Source of the DNA: Deltaproteobacteria bacterium
GTDB taxonomy: Bacteria > Desulfobacterota > Binatia > UBA9968
Assembly: GCA_016210115.1 (NCBI GenBank)
Contig: JACQUW010000182.1
Span: 1 to 54,627 of the forward strand
Direction: 5' to 3'
Length of the DNA: 54,627 nucleotides
Shown: piece by piece, positions 18,113 to 28,138 of the stretch
How the letters are laid out: each line of letters begins with the position of its first letter
Position numbering within the stretch: the stretch's first letter is position 1
Notes under the pieces: generated by a model
What the model was told of the DNA's origin: nothing
The model's database searches: none
The model's input: the letters and a program-made list of their open reading frames with translations, nothing else
Position numbers and translations under genes: made by a program

Positions 18113-21100
18113 TCACTTCACTGGGATCACATGGTAGCGGTAGTCTTGAGATGAAGCGGATGCTCCGGGCGCTAACGTTGCCGGCAAAGCAGTGCGCCGG
18201 GGAGAGGCGTCTTTAGTATAGAATTTCAGATCAACCACGTTGTAAAGGAACTGAGGTTCAAAGACAATGTAGCTAAATAACATGGAGCCAGGAAAGACGT
18301 TTACGGAGTTGTTGTCTTGGAGGGAAACCAAGGTTGTCGCTGGATTTGAGCCTCGCGATTGAACTAAAGCCGAGCCACGACTTACGCTTCTTGTGGTGTG
18401 GAAGGCCCGACTCGAAAACTCATGTAGCACTTCAGCGCCGTTTTCTTGAGGAACCCATTTGACCAGTCTTCCCAAATTGCTAAAAGGATCAGTCTTGTCC
18501 TGCTGTTGGCTGATCAATAATAGGAGTTGCTCAGGCCCTGAGAGCGGAGTTATTCGAAACGCTTCACCAACTTGGGTTGGAATGCTAACATTTGTGCTGC
18601 TGGTAACCTTGAAGCCTGACGGAGGAACTCCGTCTGGTGGATACCCGCAAGAAAAGGGATACCGTGTAACAGTCTGGCCCGCGCCGGGCGAGGCAAATTC
18701 AAGGGCGCCAATTTCCGGGGGAAATCGATTTAGAACAGATGAAACATTGCCTTCCTGAACGCTCACTTCCCCGAACTCTACCAGTACAGCCATCTGCTCC
18801 GGCGAACAGATACTGGGCGCAACGGATTGCAGATGGCTGTAGCGCAGCCCGTCTTGCGGTCCGCCTATGTATCTATCCTTTTTGATTTGAAGCATCGCGA
18901 ATTGGATTGGAGCGTATGGCGTGAAGTTAGTGCTCGCAGTTTGATGATGGACGGACAGAGTCGAAGGAGCCGTGGACGCTACGACTTGCCCTGACTCTAC
19001 ATCCACCAAAGCCCACAGCACAGGACCCATATCTGGAACTGAGAAAGGCACGTCAACGGGAGTGACCTCCCTGACCGATAGAGCATCGTTCCCGTCTAAA
19101 CTCGGCGGCAGCGCGAGCGTCAAAGCCCGAAACGTGGCTTTTTCGCTAACAGGGCTAAGCGACACAAACACCAACACAAGAATCCGCCCGTCTTTCGTAA
19201 GTGCCATCTCTCCGGTCTTGGAACTGAACCCTGGGACCAGCCCCCAAAAATAGGGTGACGGTGATCCAATGCCGTACGAGCCGGCATCAAGGACTACGGG
19301 GTAGCTCCGGTTGAGGGATGCAGTCTCGTCAACCATGAGTTGAACGCGGCCGTCGGAAAATTGGAACGGCGCAGAATTGTAGAATCGAAAAGTCTCGTTC
19401 CAAGTCCAGGTTTCTGTATTGACATAAGAAAGAATGTATTGCTGGTAATGAATTGTATGAGAGAAATCGATAACTGTCCCAAGATACATTCCCATGGGAA
19501 AGCTGACCTGCTTAAGCGGGCTAACATCAACCACCGCGGTACCGTCAGGCTGATTTATCAGAGGAATGTCCAAAGACCCCAAAGGGCGGTTGATCTTATA
19601 GGCGTAGAATTGAGGACTGCTGGAGGCCATGGAACTTCGACCTATCAGAGTATTGTCGTTGTCTCCCCAACGAAGCTCGGACACGTCCTGAGTCGGAATC
19701 GGCAAAGTAAAAATCCCTTTAGGGGTCCTAAGGCTCCATGTCGTAAAGCGTTTAACCAGTTGCTCGACTCTTACTCCGCCAAGAACTTTTTCGATCACGC
19801 CGCCGGGAGAACCCCCTTCCGGCGCTTCCTCACCGAGCTTTCCCTGATAGACTGCCACAAAGCGCTCCGCGTCCTCAGGAGCAAGAAAAAAAGCCGACGA
19901 GACGGGTTGTCCCGCATCCGCTACAATTGTAAGGTCCGGGTCCAAAGGCTGAGCGGTGCTGCGAAGACCTTCCGCGTTATCCGCATAGATGGTTAACGTG
20001 CCGCCATCCAGTTTTTCAGCGGAACCATTGGTTCCCTCCACTCGAACTTTGCCGGGATTCTCTGGATCGTTAAAAAGGTCCACGTCAAGTTGCCCACGGA
20101 AAAAATGATCGATGAGAGCCGCCGAGTAACCGACAGCTCGTGGAAGGAGCTTCTTGGCGTAATCCTCGTAGACTCTGCTGTCTAGACCGATCTTCTTGTC
20201 CTTGAGAGCATCCGGCAGGAACTTGTAAAGAGCGCTGGGAACAGCGATGTGTTCGACGGTCTCGCCGTCGCGGTCTTTCCTAAAGTAACGTCTGAGCTCT
20301 TGTTTCTTCGGCTCAGGCTCGGGAAGCTCCCGAAGGGTGAGGCTCGTTTTTGCTGGGAAGGGGAAATTCTTCAAAACTGTGTCATCACTAAAGAAGTTGG
20401 CGTTAGTGTATTCCGATAGGCCGATCATCGGGCTCGAGGTAATTGCTGGATTGCTACCCGTGTACTGGTCAGTGTCCCACAAGCGAGCAACGGACTCTCT
20501 AGCAATAGAATCAGGGATGGGAATGCCCAAAGAAAAAACGGATTGATTCGGGTATATCGGCGGTCCCGCAATCAAACTGTTAATCAAGTTCCGGCTTCGC
20601 GGAACCCAGTCTTCATAACCGTCGGATATGGGGTGAGGATCGTTTCGTACATGAGCGGGCACACTCATATCCTGCACCAAGTGAGTCAACTGACCTATGG
20701 CCCGGAATGTGTCTGCTAACGCCCGATCCCGCTCCTGTTTCGTAGCAGCGGTCTGCGCCGTCAGGAAACGCTGGCGCGCTGTAGGCCATGACCAAATGCC
20801 TCCTCCACTGGTCTGGTTCCGGTTTTGTGCCCACCGAACGGAAGACTGGTAATCTAACAAACCAGCTTTGGACCACGGCCCTTGTCCTGTCCCGTTAGCC
20901 TGGTAGAGAGGACTATGGAAGTGATTCAAAACCCGCGAGACTGGGGCGTCCTCTGAGGCGGCACCGTCTCTGACCCAATCCTCGGCACGTCTATTCAGAA
21001 ACACACTACGCTGGCCGTCCACGAAACCTAGCGCTGACTTTAATACGCGGTCGAAAGTTGACACGTTAACAGCCCGCTCAGCTATTGCACGATGAGTTTC

Positions 21101-21181
21101 TATATCATACGCAATCAGGACTTTGCTGCTAATTGTAAACCAGATGAGTAATAGCCCAATATGTGCTATTGGCTGCCTCAT
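18113..21181 (-). CDS. secreted protein with zinc phospholipase C-like N-terminal domain
   Basis: The 1022-residue protein has a hydrophobic signal sequence (residues 5-24). Residues 25 to about 350 show the metal-ligand pattern of zinc-dependent phospholipase C and S1/P1 nucleases: YDIETH (His30), LNHFHSPL (His87, His89), GQLTHLVQDMSVPAHVRND (His167, Asp171, His177) and GYEDW (Glu190). The remaining 650 residues are beta-rich, without a family I recognise. It could hydrolyse phospholipid or nucleic acid outside the cytoplasm; neither is proven. The start codon overlaps the stop of the upstream gene (ATGA), so it is the last gene of a three-gene operon. Confidence 0.7.
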   Translation of the reverse strand: MRQPIAHIGLLLIWFTISSKVLIAYDIETHRAIAERAVNVSTFDRVLKSALGFVDGQRSVFLNRRAEDWVRDGAASEDAPVSRVLNHFHSPLYQANGTGQGPWSKAGLLDYQSSVRWAQNRNQTSGGGIWSWPTARQRFLTAQTAATKQERDRALADTFRAIGQLTHLVQDMSVPAHVRNDPHPISDGYEDWVPRSRNLINSLIAGPPIYPNQSVFSLGIPIPDSIARESVARLWDTDQYTGSNPAITSSPMIGLSEYTNANFFSDDTVLKNFPFPAKTSLTLRELPEPEPKKQELRRYFRKDRDGETVEHIAVPSALYKFLPDALKDKKIGLDSRVYEDYAKKLLPRAVGYSAALIDHFFRGQLDVDLFNDPENPGKVRVEGTNGSAEKLDGGTLTIYADNAEGLRSTAQPLDPDLTIVADAGQPVSSAFFLAPEDAERFVAVYQGKLGEEAPEGGSPGGVIEKVLGGVRVEQLVKRFTTWSLRTPKGIFTLPIPTQDVSELRWGDNDNTLIGRSSMASSSPQFYAYKINRPLGSLDIPLINQPDGTAVVDVSPLKQVSFPMGMYLGTVIDFSHTIHYQQYILSYVNTETWTWNETFRFYNSAPFQFSDGRVQLMVDETASLNRSYPVVLDAGSYGIGSPSPYFWGLVPGFSSKTGEMALTKDGRILVLVFVSLSPVSEKATFRALTLALPPSLDGNDALSVREVTPVDVPFSVPDMGPVLWALVDVESGQVVASTAPSTLSVHHQTASTNFTPYAPIQFAMLQIKKDRYIGGPQDGLRYSHLQSVAPSICSPEQMAVLVEFGEVSVQEGNVSSVLNRFPPEIGALEFASPGAGQTVTRYPFSCGYPPDGVPPSGFKVTSSTNVSIPTQVGEAFRITPLSGPEQLLLLISQQQDKTDPFSNLGRLVKWVPQENGAEVLHEFSSRAFHTTRSVSRGSALVQSRGSNPATTLVSLQDNNSVNVFPGSMLFSYIVFEPQFLYNVVDLKFYTKDASPRRTALPATLAPGASASSQDYRYHVIPVK

Positions 21182-21792
21182 TTTTCCCTCCCTATCCTGC
21201 CCCGTCCCGTTGGCTGTAGGCCAAGCACTACCGCTTCTTGATCAAGAGCTTCCAGATATCGCAGCATCACACGATTAGGTATTTCGCCCGGGGGTGAAGC
21301 GTGCGAGAGGGCTTCCAGCCTTTGCTTGCCTGTTTTCAACGGCGGCAGTTCAATCACCACACCATCGCCTTCAAACTGCTTCCATGCCTCTCTAAAATGC
21401 TTCTCTCTTTCAATGATGTCGAGCTTCAACCATTCCTCCCCGCCTCTAAATCGCCAAGGGCCATAACCGGGCTTGAAAATGTAAAATTCTGGTCCCTCAA
21501 TTTTGCTGAATGGGATTAGACTCCAAGTCGATCGCGACTGAATGACGAAGCGACCATCTGCTCTAGTGACGACCTCCTCAGAACCGTAGTATCCTCCCCC
21601 GGCCCAACCGCCTAGGCTGGCATACCGGCGGTACCACACCGCCAGGACCACTACTCCCTCCAAAGGTTTCTCTGTTTCGGCATCAACGATCTGCCCTTTC
21701 CAGGGACCTGCGGCCTCTGCGCCAACAAGCCACGTTCCTGACAACAGCCCCAAGACAACCGTAATGATAAGGAGAATCTTGTGTCGTCGCAT
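21178..21792 (-). CDS. secreted carboxypeptidase regulatory-like domain protein
   Basis: A 204-residue protein with a signal sequence (ILLIITVVLGLLSGTWLVGAEA). The mature part begins GPWKGQIVDAETEKPLEGVVVLAVW and continues with TRADGRFVIQS, the pattern of CarboxypepD_reg/transthyretin-like folds often found in surface or periplasmic proteins. GGAGA seven bases upstream supports the start. It lies 18 bases after the NHL/PKD gene and overlaps the phospholipase-C-like gene by four bases. A structural or binding role beside its two neighbours is inferred. Confidence 0.7.
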   Translation of the reverse strand: MRRHKILLIITVVLGLLSGTWLVGAEAAGPWKGQIVDAETEKPLEGVVVLAVWYRRYASLGGWAGGGYYGSEEVVTRADGRFVIQSRSTWSLIPFSKIEGPEFYIFKPGYGPWRFRGGEEWLKLDIIEREKHFREAWKQFEGDGVVIELPPLKTGKQRLEALSHASPPGEIPNRVMLRYLEALDQEAVVLGLQPTGRGRIGREK

Positions 21793-21810
21793 ATTTTGTT
21801 CTCCGTAACG

Positions 21811-24423
21811 CTAGAAAAACTTAACCCGCCAGATTCCATCATCATCAACGACAAAAAGAACGAAATAGGAAAGGCGAAGGCCATCTTCTACTCGAATCAT
21901 TTCGTACTCAGCTCGGCGATCGTTGACAGAAACTAAGCTGATATCGAGGAGAATCTGGTCGATATTGCCGAGTTGGGGAGTTAGCGCTGTGAAGAGTTCC
22001 CGATAATCGTCGCGCGCAGAGAGCGCAATCGAGACCAGCCCAGTATTTATGTCTCCAACCCGCAAGGCGTCCTTCATGCCCAGCCATTTTGCCTGCAACA
22101 CGGAGTCGAGTGCTGATGCCTCGTAAACTTGTATAAGAGTCGTTGCTGTGGACTGATTTCCCTCGCTATCTGTAACCCTCGCCGTCGCCACATAAACTCC
22201 CGACTGCACGAACGTGAAGGGCAGACTCTCTAAAGTTGCGCCACTGAAATCTATAATGCCGTCGCCGTCAGCATCAAGGTCCACCTGGACCGGCACCCAG
22301 TTGCTGAAAAGCGAGAAGTCGACCGTCAAAGGAGCCAAACCGCTTGTGGGGCTGGCATAGAGCAAAGCCGAGGAAGTCATCTCCTCTGTAACGCTAATAC
22401 TCGTGCTCTGAGTTACGCTCGTGCCATTTTGCGTCGTGGCCGTAGCAGTGAGGCTGGTTATGTCCAGGATGACCGGCACGAGCGCCACAAAATTGTTTCC
22501 TTGGACCGCTGCAGGGAAACCATTAACGAGCACCCCCACTTCAGCACCACCGGCCTCCACATTCCCCCGGACGAGGAGCGGTCCTGACGGGACAGTCGCA
22601 CCCTCTGCCGGCTCTGTAATGCGGACGCTCAGCAGAGAGACGGTGAAAGTCCGTAGAGCTGGCTTTGGGTCTTCGTTTCCTGCCAGGTCCCGCGCCTTGA
22701 TCTCGAAACTGTGCGGGCCGGGAGTCAAAGCGGAAAACGATATCTGCGTCTGGGGACTGAAGGCGGAGAACGGAGCGCCGTCAAGTCGCCAGGCGAACTC
22801 CAAGTTTCCTGAGGGAATCAGATTGTCAGTTCCGGAGACCGTAAAATTGGCAGAAGTCGCCGAAGTGGTTCCTTCAGGGCCGGACACAATCTGAGTTTCC
22901 GGTGGGGTTACATCGACGGTAAAGTTTGTTAACGCAGCCGCCGAATTTCCCGCGCGATCAAAGATCATGACGGAAACAGCTCGGAAACCCTCGGATAAGG
23001 GGAAAAATTGAAAGCTTATGGGATCAAAGCTAAAACCGGATTGTGTAACGGCAGCCTGAGCTGTCACATCGATGCCGTCGAGGAGAATCTTAGCTCTGCT
23101 TACATCCACTCCCGAGAGATTGTCGGAGAAATTGGCCTGAATGAGCGGCCGATCGGCGTTTAGATAAGAACCGTTTAGAGGCTGAAGATTGAAGATTACC
23201 GGGGCGACGTTATCGTGGACAATTGTAAGCTCCGCCGGCGCGGTTGTGAGGCCCAAGCCATTCTCGGCCGTGCTAAAGACATGAAGGGAATTTTCGCTGT
23301 TGGCGAGCAGAGCGATATCCAGGGAGAAGCTCCCATCCGGGGTCGTTAATGTGATGGGGGTTTTGGAGTCCTGGAGAAAGAGATCGATGCGGGACTGCGA
23401 TTGAGCTGTGCCGGTCAAAGTAAGGGGATTCTGATTCGTAAACCTTGAGAAGATGATTTCAGGAGATGGTGGCGCTCGAAAGCGGAGGAGGCGCCCATGC
23501 TCACCGGCTTTTTTCTCCACCACATAAAGATTGCCGGCGCTATCGAGCGAGATTCCCTGCGGCTCCCTTAACTCCGAGGCAAAACGGCCAACGGTCCCGT
23601 CTGGCCTTATTTTGACGATCGTATTCTTTGCTTTGCGTTCGTCTTCCATTTCTGCTGCGCTGGCGAACAAGGCGCCGAGAGAGTCATGCACCAGCCCGAT
23701 GGGTCTTTTCAGGTCCTCCTGAGTGAACCACGTAATCGGCCCGGCCTGGCCATCTGCCATGATTGGGATTTGAAAAACTCCGCCTTTTGTTTGGCTGTCG
23801 GGGATTTTCTTTAGTCCTTTAGCGGCGGCATAGAGGATGCTTTTGTGGAAAGAGATTCCCTGAAGGCCCTTGAAGTCGCCCGCAAAAATGCCGATATCTC
23901 CTGCGCCGCTGATGCGCAGGATGACTTGGCCACCCTCGTCATCCTCGCCGTCATTCGCACTTTTCTGCCCCGATTTGAATCCCTTGGCAGAAACGACAAC
24001 GGTCCCATCATCCGCAACGGTGACCCAACGGGGTCTATCGAAACCATCGGCAATCACCGTCAGGCTCCCGTTGGCTTCCAGCCTCAGAAGCTTGCCTGAG
24101 CCCTCTTCGGCGATTAGAAGCCGGCCTTGGGGATCGAAGGCCAATCCAACGGGGTTGTTGAGACCTTTTAGTGCGGGAAAGACTTCGTTGCCGACGATCC
24201 TCAGAACTTCGCCGGCTTTGCGGTCCGAAACAAAAACCGCATCACTGGCGTCGACAACGACCCCCATGGGTTCCCGAAATCCCTCGGCAACAATTTCCAC
24301 CGGCGCCAGGGCATCGATTTCCAACAGATCGGACGAACCGGATAAGAGGGGAGAGAAATAGAGCAGATACGGGTGGAGCGCGAAAAAAAGAATGAGAAAG
24401 GGAATGCTTCTTCCAAGTTGCAT
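21811..24423 (-). CDS. secreted NHL beta-propeller protein with Ig-like and PKD domains
   Basis: An 870-residue exported protein with an N-terminal hydrophobic segment. Residues about 40-330 contain NHL/SMP-30-type repeats (for example EPMGVVVDASDAVFVSDR, NPVGLAFDPQGRLLIAEE, EPQGISLDSAGNLYVVEK). Then come Ig-like/Big domains (DNVAPVIFNLQP, VDVTPPETQIVSGPEGT with AWRLDGAPFSAFS, VRITEPAEGATVPSG) and a PKD domain near residues 690-770 (SPTSGLAPLTVDFS, DLDADGDGIIDFSG, VYVATARVTDSEGNQS). The C-terminal 100 residues form another unrecognised domain. It probably works outside the cell in binding or adhesion. It opens a three-gene operon; AGAGGG lies upstream of the ATG. Confidence 0.8.
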   Translation of the reverse strand: MQLGRSIPFLILFFALHPYLLYFSPLLSGSSDLLEIDALAPVEIVAEGFREPMGVVVDASDAVFVSDRKAGEVLRIVGNEVFPALKGLNNPVGLAFDPQGRLLIAEEGSGKLLRLEANGSLTVIADGFDRPRWVTVADDGTVVVSAKGFKSGQKSANDGEDDEGGQVILRISGAGDIGIFAGDFKGLQGISFHKSILYAAAKGLKKIPDSQTKGGVFQIPIMADGQAGPITWFTQEDLKRPIGLVHDSLGALFASAAEMEDERKAKNTIVKIRPDGTVGRFASELREPQGISLDSAGNLYVVEKKAGEHGRLLRFRAPPSPEIIFSRFTNQNPLTLTGTAQSQSRIDLFLQDSKTPITLTTPDGSFSLDIALLANSENSLHVFSTAENGLGLTTAPAELTIVHDNVAPVIFNLQPLNGSYLNADRPLIQANFSDNLSGVDVSRAKILLDGIDVTAQAAVTQSGFSFDPISFQFFPLSEGFRAVSVMIFDRAGNSAAALTNFTVDVTPPETQIVSGPEGTTSATSANFTVSGTDNLIPSGNLEFAWRLDGAPFSAFSPQTQISFSALTPGPHSFEIKARDLAGNEDPKPALRTFTVSLLSVRITEPAEGATVPSGPLLVRGNVEAGGAEVGVLVNGFPAAVQGNNFVALVPVILDITSLTATATTQNGTSVTQSTSISVTEEMTSSALLYASPTSGLAPLTVDFSLFSNWVPVQVDLDADGDGIIDFSGATLESLPFTFVQSGVYVATARVTDSEGNQSTATTLIQVYEASALDSVLQAKWLGMKDALRVGDINTGLVSIALSARDDYRELFTALTPQLGNIDQILLDISLVSVNDRRAEYEMIRVEDGLRLSYFVLFVVDDDGIWRVKFF

Positions 24424-24687
24424 CGCGTGATCCCTCTCTGAAAACTTGGTGCTTGGTTAAAGATCTACATAGCCTTGATTTTCCTACAGGGCGGGAAACT
24501 TATTATTTCCGAAGAACTGTGTCAAGAGGGAATTCACGGCCGGTGGTGGCCACAAAAGCGTTAGGCTTGAGCGGGATAGTTGATTCTAACCGATTGTTCG
24601 CAGGCGGTAATTGGAGTAAAGAAACTAAACTACGACGGACCAACCTGAACACAGGCTCAGTTAAGGTGCTCGCTCTGCTGGTCCAAG

Positions 24688-25818
24688 ATGCGTATCCTCG
24701 TTTTAACCAAGCGCCAATACATGGCTAAAGATCTGCTCGACGATCGCTTCGGCAGATTTCGCGAGTTGCCGTTGGAGTTGGCGCGACTCGGGCACGAGGT
24801 TCAAGGCGTCTGCCTGAGTTACCGCCAAAGACAGGAAGGAGCATTTCTGGATAAGTGTGGCGACGTCGGCGCCTCCGTCTCGTGGCACTCTCTTAATCTA
24901 GGCCGCCTGGCGGCTCCGGGACTGGCGCGTTACTATGGAAAGATTCGACGACTTGCTACCGGGTTTAACCCCGATGTCATCTGGGTCTGCTCCGACAGCT
25001 TCCAAGTAGTTTTTGGGGTGTGGCTATCCACTTTACTTAGGACAAAATGCATCGCCGACTTGTACGATCATTTTGAAGCATTCACAGCGACTCGCCTTCT
25101 CGGTATTTTTCCACTCTTTAAGCGGGCAGTAAAAAGCGCGGCGGGCGTCACTTGTTTCAGCCAACGACTGGCGGACCGGGTCACACAGAATTATCTCCGA
25201 CAAGGCCCAACGACTGTGATCGAAAATGGCGTTCGGACGGATCTTTTCCATCCACGAGACCGCATCGAATGCCGGCGCTCCTTGGGGCTCCCACAAAACA
25301 TGAAGATCATTGGGACAGCGGGGGCACTTTACCGAAATCGGGATGTCGATACTCTCTTTCACGGGTTTGAACTTCTTAGATCACAAGACCAAAAGATCCA
25401 TCTGGCAATCGCCGGTCCACGGGAGCATAGCGTCCGAATTCCCCAAGGCGCGAACGTCCACGATCTTGGAATCCTTTCTTGGGATCAGGTTCCACTCTTT
25501 CTCAATGCGCTGGATGTAGCGGTCAGCTGTTATCTGGACTCAGAGTTGGGATATTACAGCTTCCCACAAAAAGCCTACGAGATCATGGCCTGCCGTACTC
25601 CCCTCGCGGCAGCGGCCGTCGGAACAATGAAGGACTTGCTGGCGCAACACCCTGAATGCTCATTCGAGCCCAAAAATCCTGAGAGCCTCGCCCGGGCGGT
25701 CCGGTCACAGTTAACTCAGCCGACGAAGCTCGAACTCACGATCCCTACCTGGGCCGACAGCGCCAAAAAGCTTGAAAGGTTTTTCCTGCAGGTCTTAAGA
25801 GAAGAAGCAATCCGCTGA
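24688..25818 (+). CDS. GT4-family glycosyltransferase
   Basis: A 376-residue GT-B transferase beginning MRILVLTKRQYMAKDLLDDRFGRFRELP. The donor half has the TVIENGVRTDLFHP motif, GTAGALYRNRDVDTLFHGFELL and a family-4-like ending (DVAVSCYLDSELGYYSFPQKAYEIMACRTPLAAAAVGTMKDLL) in which the usual E-x7-E acids are only partly present. It starts the plus-strand pair with the next GT4 gene; the upstream 264 bases, shared with the divergent secreted-protein operon, should contain both promoters. A frameshifted relative of its first 45 codons lies at 13153. Confidence 0.83.
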   Translation: MRILVLTKRQYMAKDLLDDRFGRFRELPLELARLGHEVQGVCLSYRQRQEGAFLDKCGDVGASVSWHSLNLGRLAAPGLARYYGKIRRLATGFNPDVIWVCSDSFQVVFGVWLSTLLRTKCIADLYDHFEAFTATRLLGIFPLFKRAVKSAAGVTCFSQRLADRVTQNYLRQGPTTVIENGVRTDLFHPRDRIECRRSLGLPQNMKIIGTAGALYRNRDVDTLFHGFELLRSQDQKIHLAIAGPREHSVRIPQGANVHDLGILSWDQVPLFLNALDVAVSCYLDSELGYYSFPQKAYEIMACRTPLAAAAVGTMKDLLAQHPECSFEPKNPESLARAVRSQLTQPTKLELTIPTWADSAKKLERFFLQVLREEAIR

Positions 25819-25855
25819 TACGGTCACATCCGATGCCTGATGCAATGACAATTAG

Positions 25856-27139
25856 ATGGCTTCGGCCTCCCAGTCAGAGGAGATCAGAACAGCCACTCCC
25901 ATGAGCAGGCAGAGATCTCTAAAAGTCTTGATGCTTGCTTCAAGCTATCCCCGAACTCAGGAAGACAGCGCCTCAGTCTTTCTCCGCCATCTGGCCGAGG
26001 CCCTCGGGGACCGCGGGCTCCAGGTCCACGTTTTGGCGCCCGCCGAGGGACAAAATGAAACGCGGGTCGAAGGCCCTGTGATCGTCCATCGGTTTCAATA
26101 TCTTCCGGTCTCATGGCAGCGTCTAGCCTACGGGTCGGGCATACTACCCAACCTGCAACAGAATCCCTGGCTCTGGGTTCAGGTTCCGTTTTTTCTCACA
26201 TCGATGAGCTACTCCCTGCATCGCGTAATCCGAACGGAAGAGCCCGATCTGATTCACGCCCATTGGATTCTTCCCCAGGGTTTGATCGCTGTGGCCGCAA
26301 AGTATCTTTACAAGCTGCCAGTGATTACCACTGCCCACGGCACTGACACGTTCGCGCTTCAAGCCAGATCCGCAAACTGGGTTAAACGGTTTGTAGTTGC
26401 CAAAAGCGATGCCTGGACATCAAACAGCCATGCCACGTCTCAGGCCATGGGAGAGCTGCCGTTTCCGGCGGCTCGCATCATTCCGATGGGCGTGAATGTG
26501 AGACGGTTTTCCTCAGGCGAGGCGGCAAGCCTGCGCCGGGAATTGCCTGAGAATGAGCTTCTCGTGTTATTCGTCGGTCGCTTGATTGAAAATAAAGGGT
26601 GCCATATCCTGCTGGAAGCGTTTTCCCTCCTCCCTGCCGATCTCCGCGCCAGGACCACACTATGGGTGATTGGAAATGGTCAACAACGGGTCCCGCTGGA
26701 GCAACAGGCGAAGGCGCTTGCCATCTTTAATAAAATCCGCTTTTGGGGGGATATGAGCAACGATCGGTTGCCGGATTTTTATGCGTCTGCGGACTTATTC
26801 GTCGCCCCTTCCATTGAAGGAGCATCGGGCAGCCGTGAGGGCCAGGGAGTGGTTTTGTTGGAAGCTTCAGCGGCAAAGTTAGCTGCGATCGCGACAAAAA
26901 CCGGCGGTATGAGCGAAGTTATCGCAGATGGCGTTACCGGTCTTCTCGTGGAAGCCGGCGACCCCAAACTGCTTGCCGCCGCGATAGAGAAACTCCTGCG
27001 CGATAAGCGACTGCGGACGCGGCTTGCAGAAAACGCGCGCAACAACGTGACGAGCCGTTATGACTGGTCAAATATCGCGGCGCAATTTGAGGAATTGTAT
27101 CGTCAGGTGTGCGAAGACTCTTCCGTGGTCCGTCCATAG
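25856..27139 (+). CDS. GT4-family glycosyltransferase
   Basis: A 427-residue transferase (412 if the ATG at 25901 is used; neither start has a clear ribosome site at normal distance). The N-terminal fold has VLMLASSYPRTQEDSASVFLRHLAEAL, LIHAHWILPQG and TAHGTD. The C-terminal fold has IPMGVNVRRF, LFVGRLIENKGCHILLEAF and PSIEGASGSREGQGVVLLEASAAKLAAIATKTGG, a classic GT4 signature with E-x7-E-like acids. It follows the previous GT4 by 37 bases and is very likely co-transcribed. Confidence 0.87.
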   Translation: MASASQSEEIRTATPMSRQRSLKVLMLASSYPRTQEDSASVFLRHLAEALGDRGLQVHVLAPAEGQNETRVEGPVIVHRFQYLPVSWQRLAYGSGILPNLQQNPWLWVQVPFFLTSMSYSLHRVIRTEEPDLIHAHWILPQGLIAVAAKYLYKLPVITTAHGTDTFALQARSANWVKRFVVAKSDAWTSNSHATSQAMGELPFPAARIIPMGVNVRRFSSGEAASLRRELPENELLVLFVGRLIENKGCHILLEAFSLLPADLRARTTLWVIGNGQQRVPLEQQAKALAIFNKIRFWGDMSNDRLPDFYASADLFVAPSIEGASGSREGQGVVLLEASAAKLAAIATKTGGMSEVIADGVTGLLVEAGDPKLLAAAIEKLLRDKRLRTRLAENARNNVTSRYDWSNIAAQFEELYRQVCEDSSVVRP

Positions 27140-27232
27140 ATGGTCTCAAAGCAAAAGCCCATCGGCGTCAACCGGAAAACCTTCACCTCACGTAATTAGG
27201 CCCGTTGCGTACGCCGGCGCGCTTTGTGGCCG

Positions 27233-28138
27233 TCATTCACCTTCCTCACGCAATTTGTGAGGCACAGACGATCTCTGTTCCATTCTCAAGAGCGCAATTT
27301 GCTCCGATACCAGCCCCAACATGAAGATGATCACCGCCGTGGTGAGAAGAAATACCGCCATGTTAGTGAAGCGGTGCTGCGTGATGTAAGTGTAAAGGTA
27401 ATAGCCGATTCCGGTTAAGAAGAAAAAGGCGCTCACAGGAAGAAAAACGCGAAACGGAGAAAAGAGGGTGGCGATCTTGGTGATAATCAACAGGAACCGG
27501 ATTCCATCAGTGGCCAGACTGATTTTACTTTGGCCGCTCCGGTAAAGGGTTTGAATCGGAACGTATTTGACGGTGAGCCCCGAGCGCAAAAAGGCCAGCG
27601 TTAGAGTCGAAGGATAAGAGAAGGTGTTGGGCAGCAGGTCAATGAATCTGTGCGCATATTCCCAGGAAAGAACGCGGAAGCCAGAGGTAAGATCTTCAAC
27701 CCTAAACTTCGCGACATAAGAAGCGAATGCGTTATAAATCGTATTCGCCAGATAACGATGCATTCGCAGTTTCGAGCCTTTGGCTCGGGCGCCCACAACC
27801 ATATGATAGTCACGCGCCTCGGCCAAAAGCGCGGGGATATCTTCCGGACGATGCTGGCCGTCGCCGTCCATCAACACCAACAACCTTCCGCGAGCAACCC
27901 GTATACCCGTCTTAACGGCGGCCCCATTGCCGATGTTGTAGGGATGGCGAATCACTTTGGCGCCGCTTTTCTCTGCGATTTGAGCGCTTCCGTCCGTCGA
28001 GCCGTCATCCACGACGATAATTTCGGCCCTGCCAAGGCCCAGAGACCGGACGCGCTCCAGCAGCAAGCCAAGGTTTTCAGCTTCGTTGAAAACCGGCATA
28101 ATGATGGACACTTCGTAGCGTTCAGCCGTTAATCTCAT
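27233..28138 (-). CDS. GT2 polyprenyl-phosphate glycosyltransferase (ArnC/DPM-like)
   Basis: A 301-residue membrane-anchored GT2. The catalytic part has VSIIMPVFNEAENL, EIIVVDDGSTDGS, NIGNGAAVKTGI and the metal site LVLMDGDGQHRPEDI. After residue 230 come two membrane helices (FLPVSAFFFLTGIGYYLYTYI and MAVFLLTTAVIIFMLGLVSEQIALL). Enzymes of this type move a sugar from a nucleotide donor to polyprenyl phosphate on the inner face of the membrane. It overlaps the end of the ArnT-like gene upstream by 17 bases; the two probably act in sequence, with this protein making the lipid-linked donor. Confidence 0.85.
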   Translation of the reverse strand: MRLTAERYEVSIIMPVFNEAENLGLLLERVRSLGLGRAEIIVVDDGSTDGSAQIAEKSGAKVIRHPYNIGNGAAVKTGIRVARGRLLVLMDGDGQHRPEDIPALLAEARDYHMVVGARAKGSKLRMHRYLANTIYNAFASYVAKFRVEDLTSGFRVLSWEYAHRFIDLLPNTFSYPSTLTLAFLRSGLTVKYVPIQTLYRSGQSKISLATDGIRFLLIITKIATLFSPFRVFLPVSAFFFLTGIGYYLYTYITQHRFTNMAVFLLTTAVIIFMLGLVSEQIALLRMEQRSSVPHKLREEGE

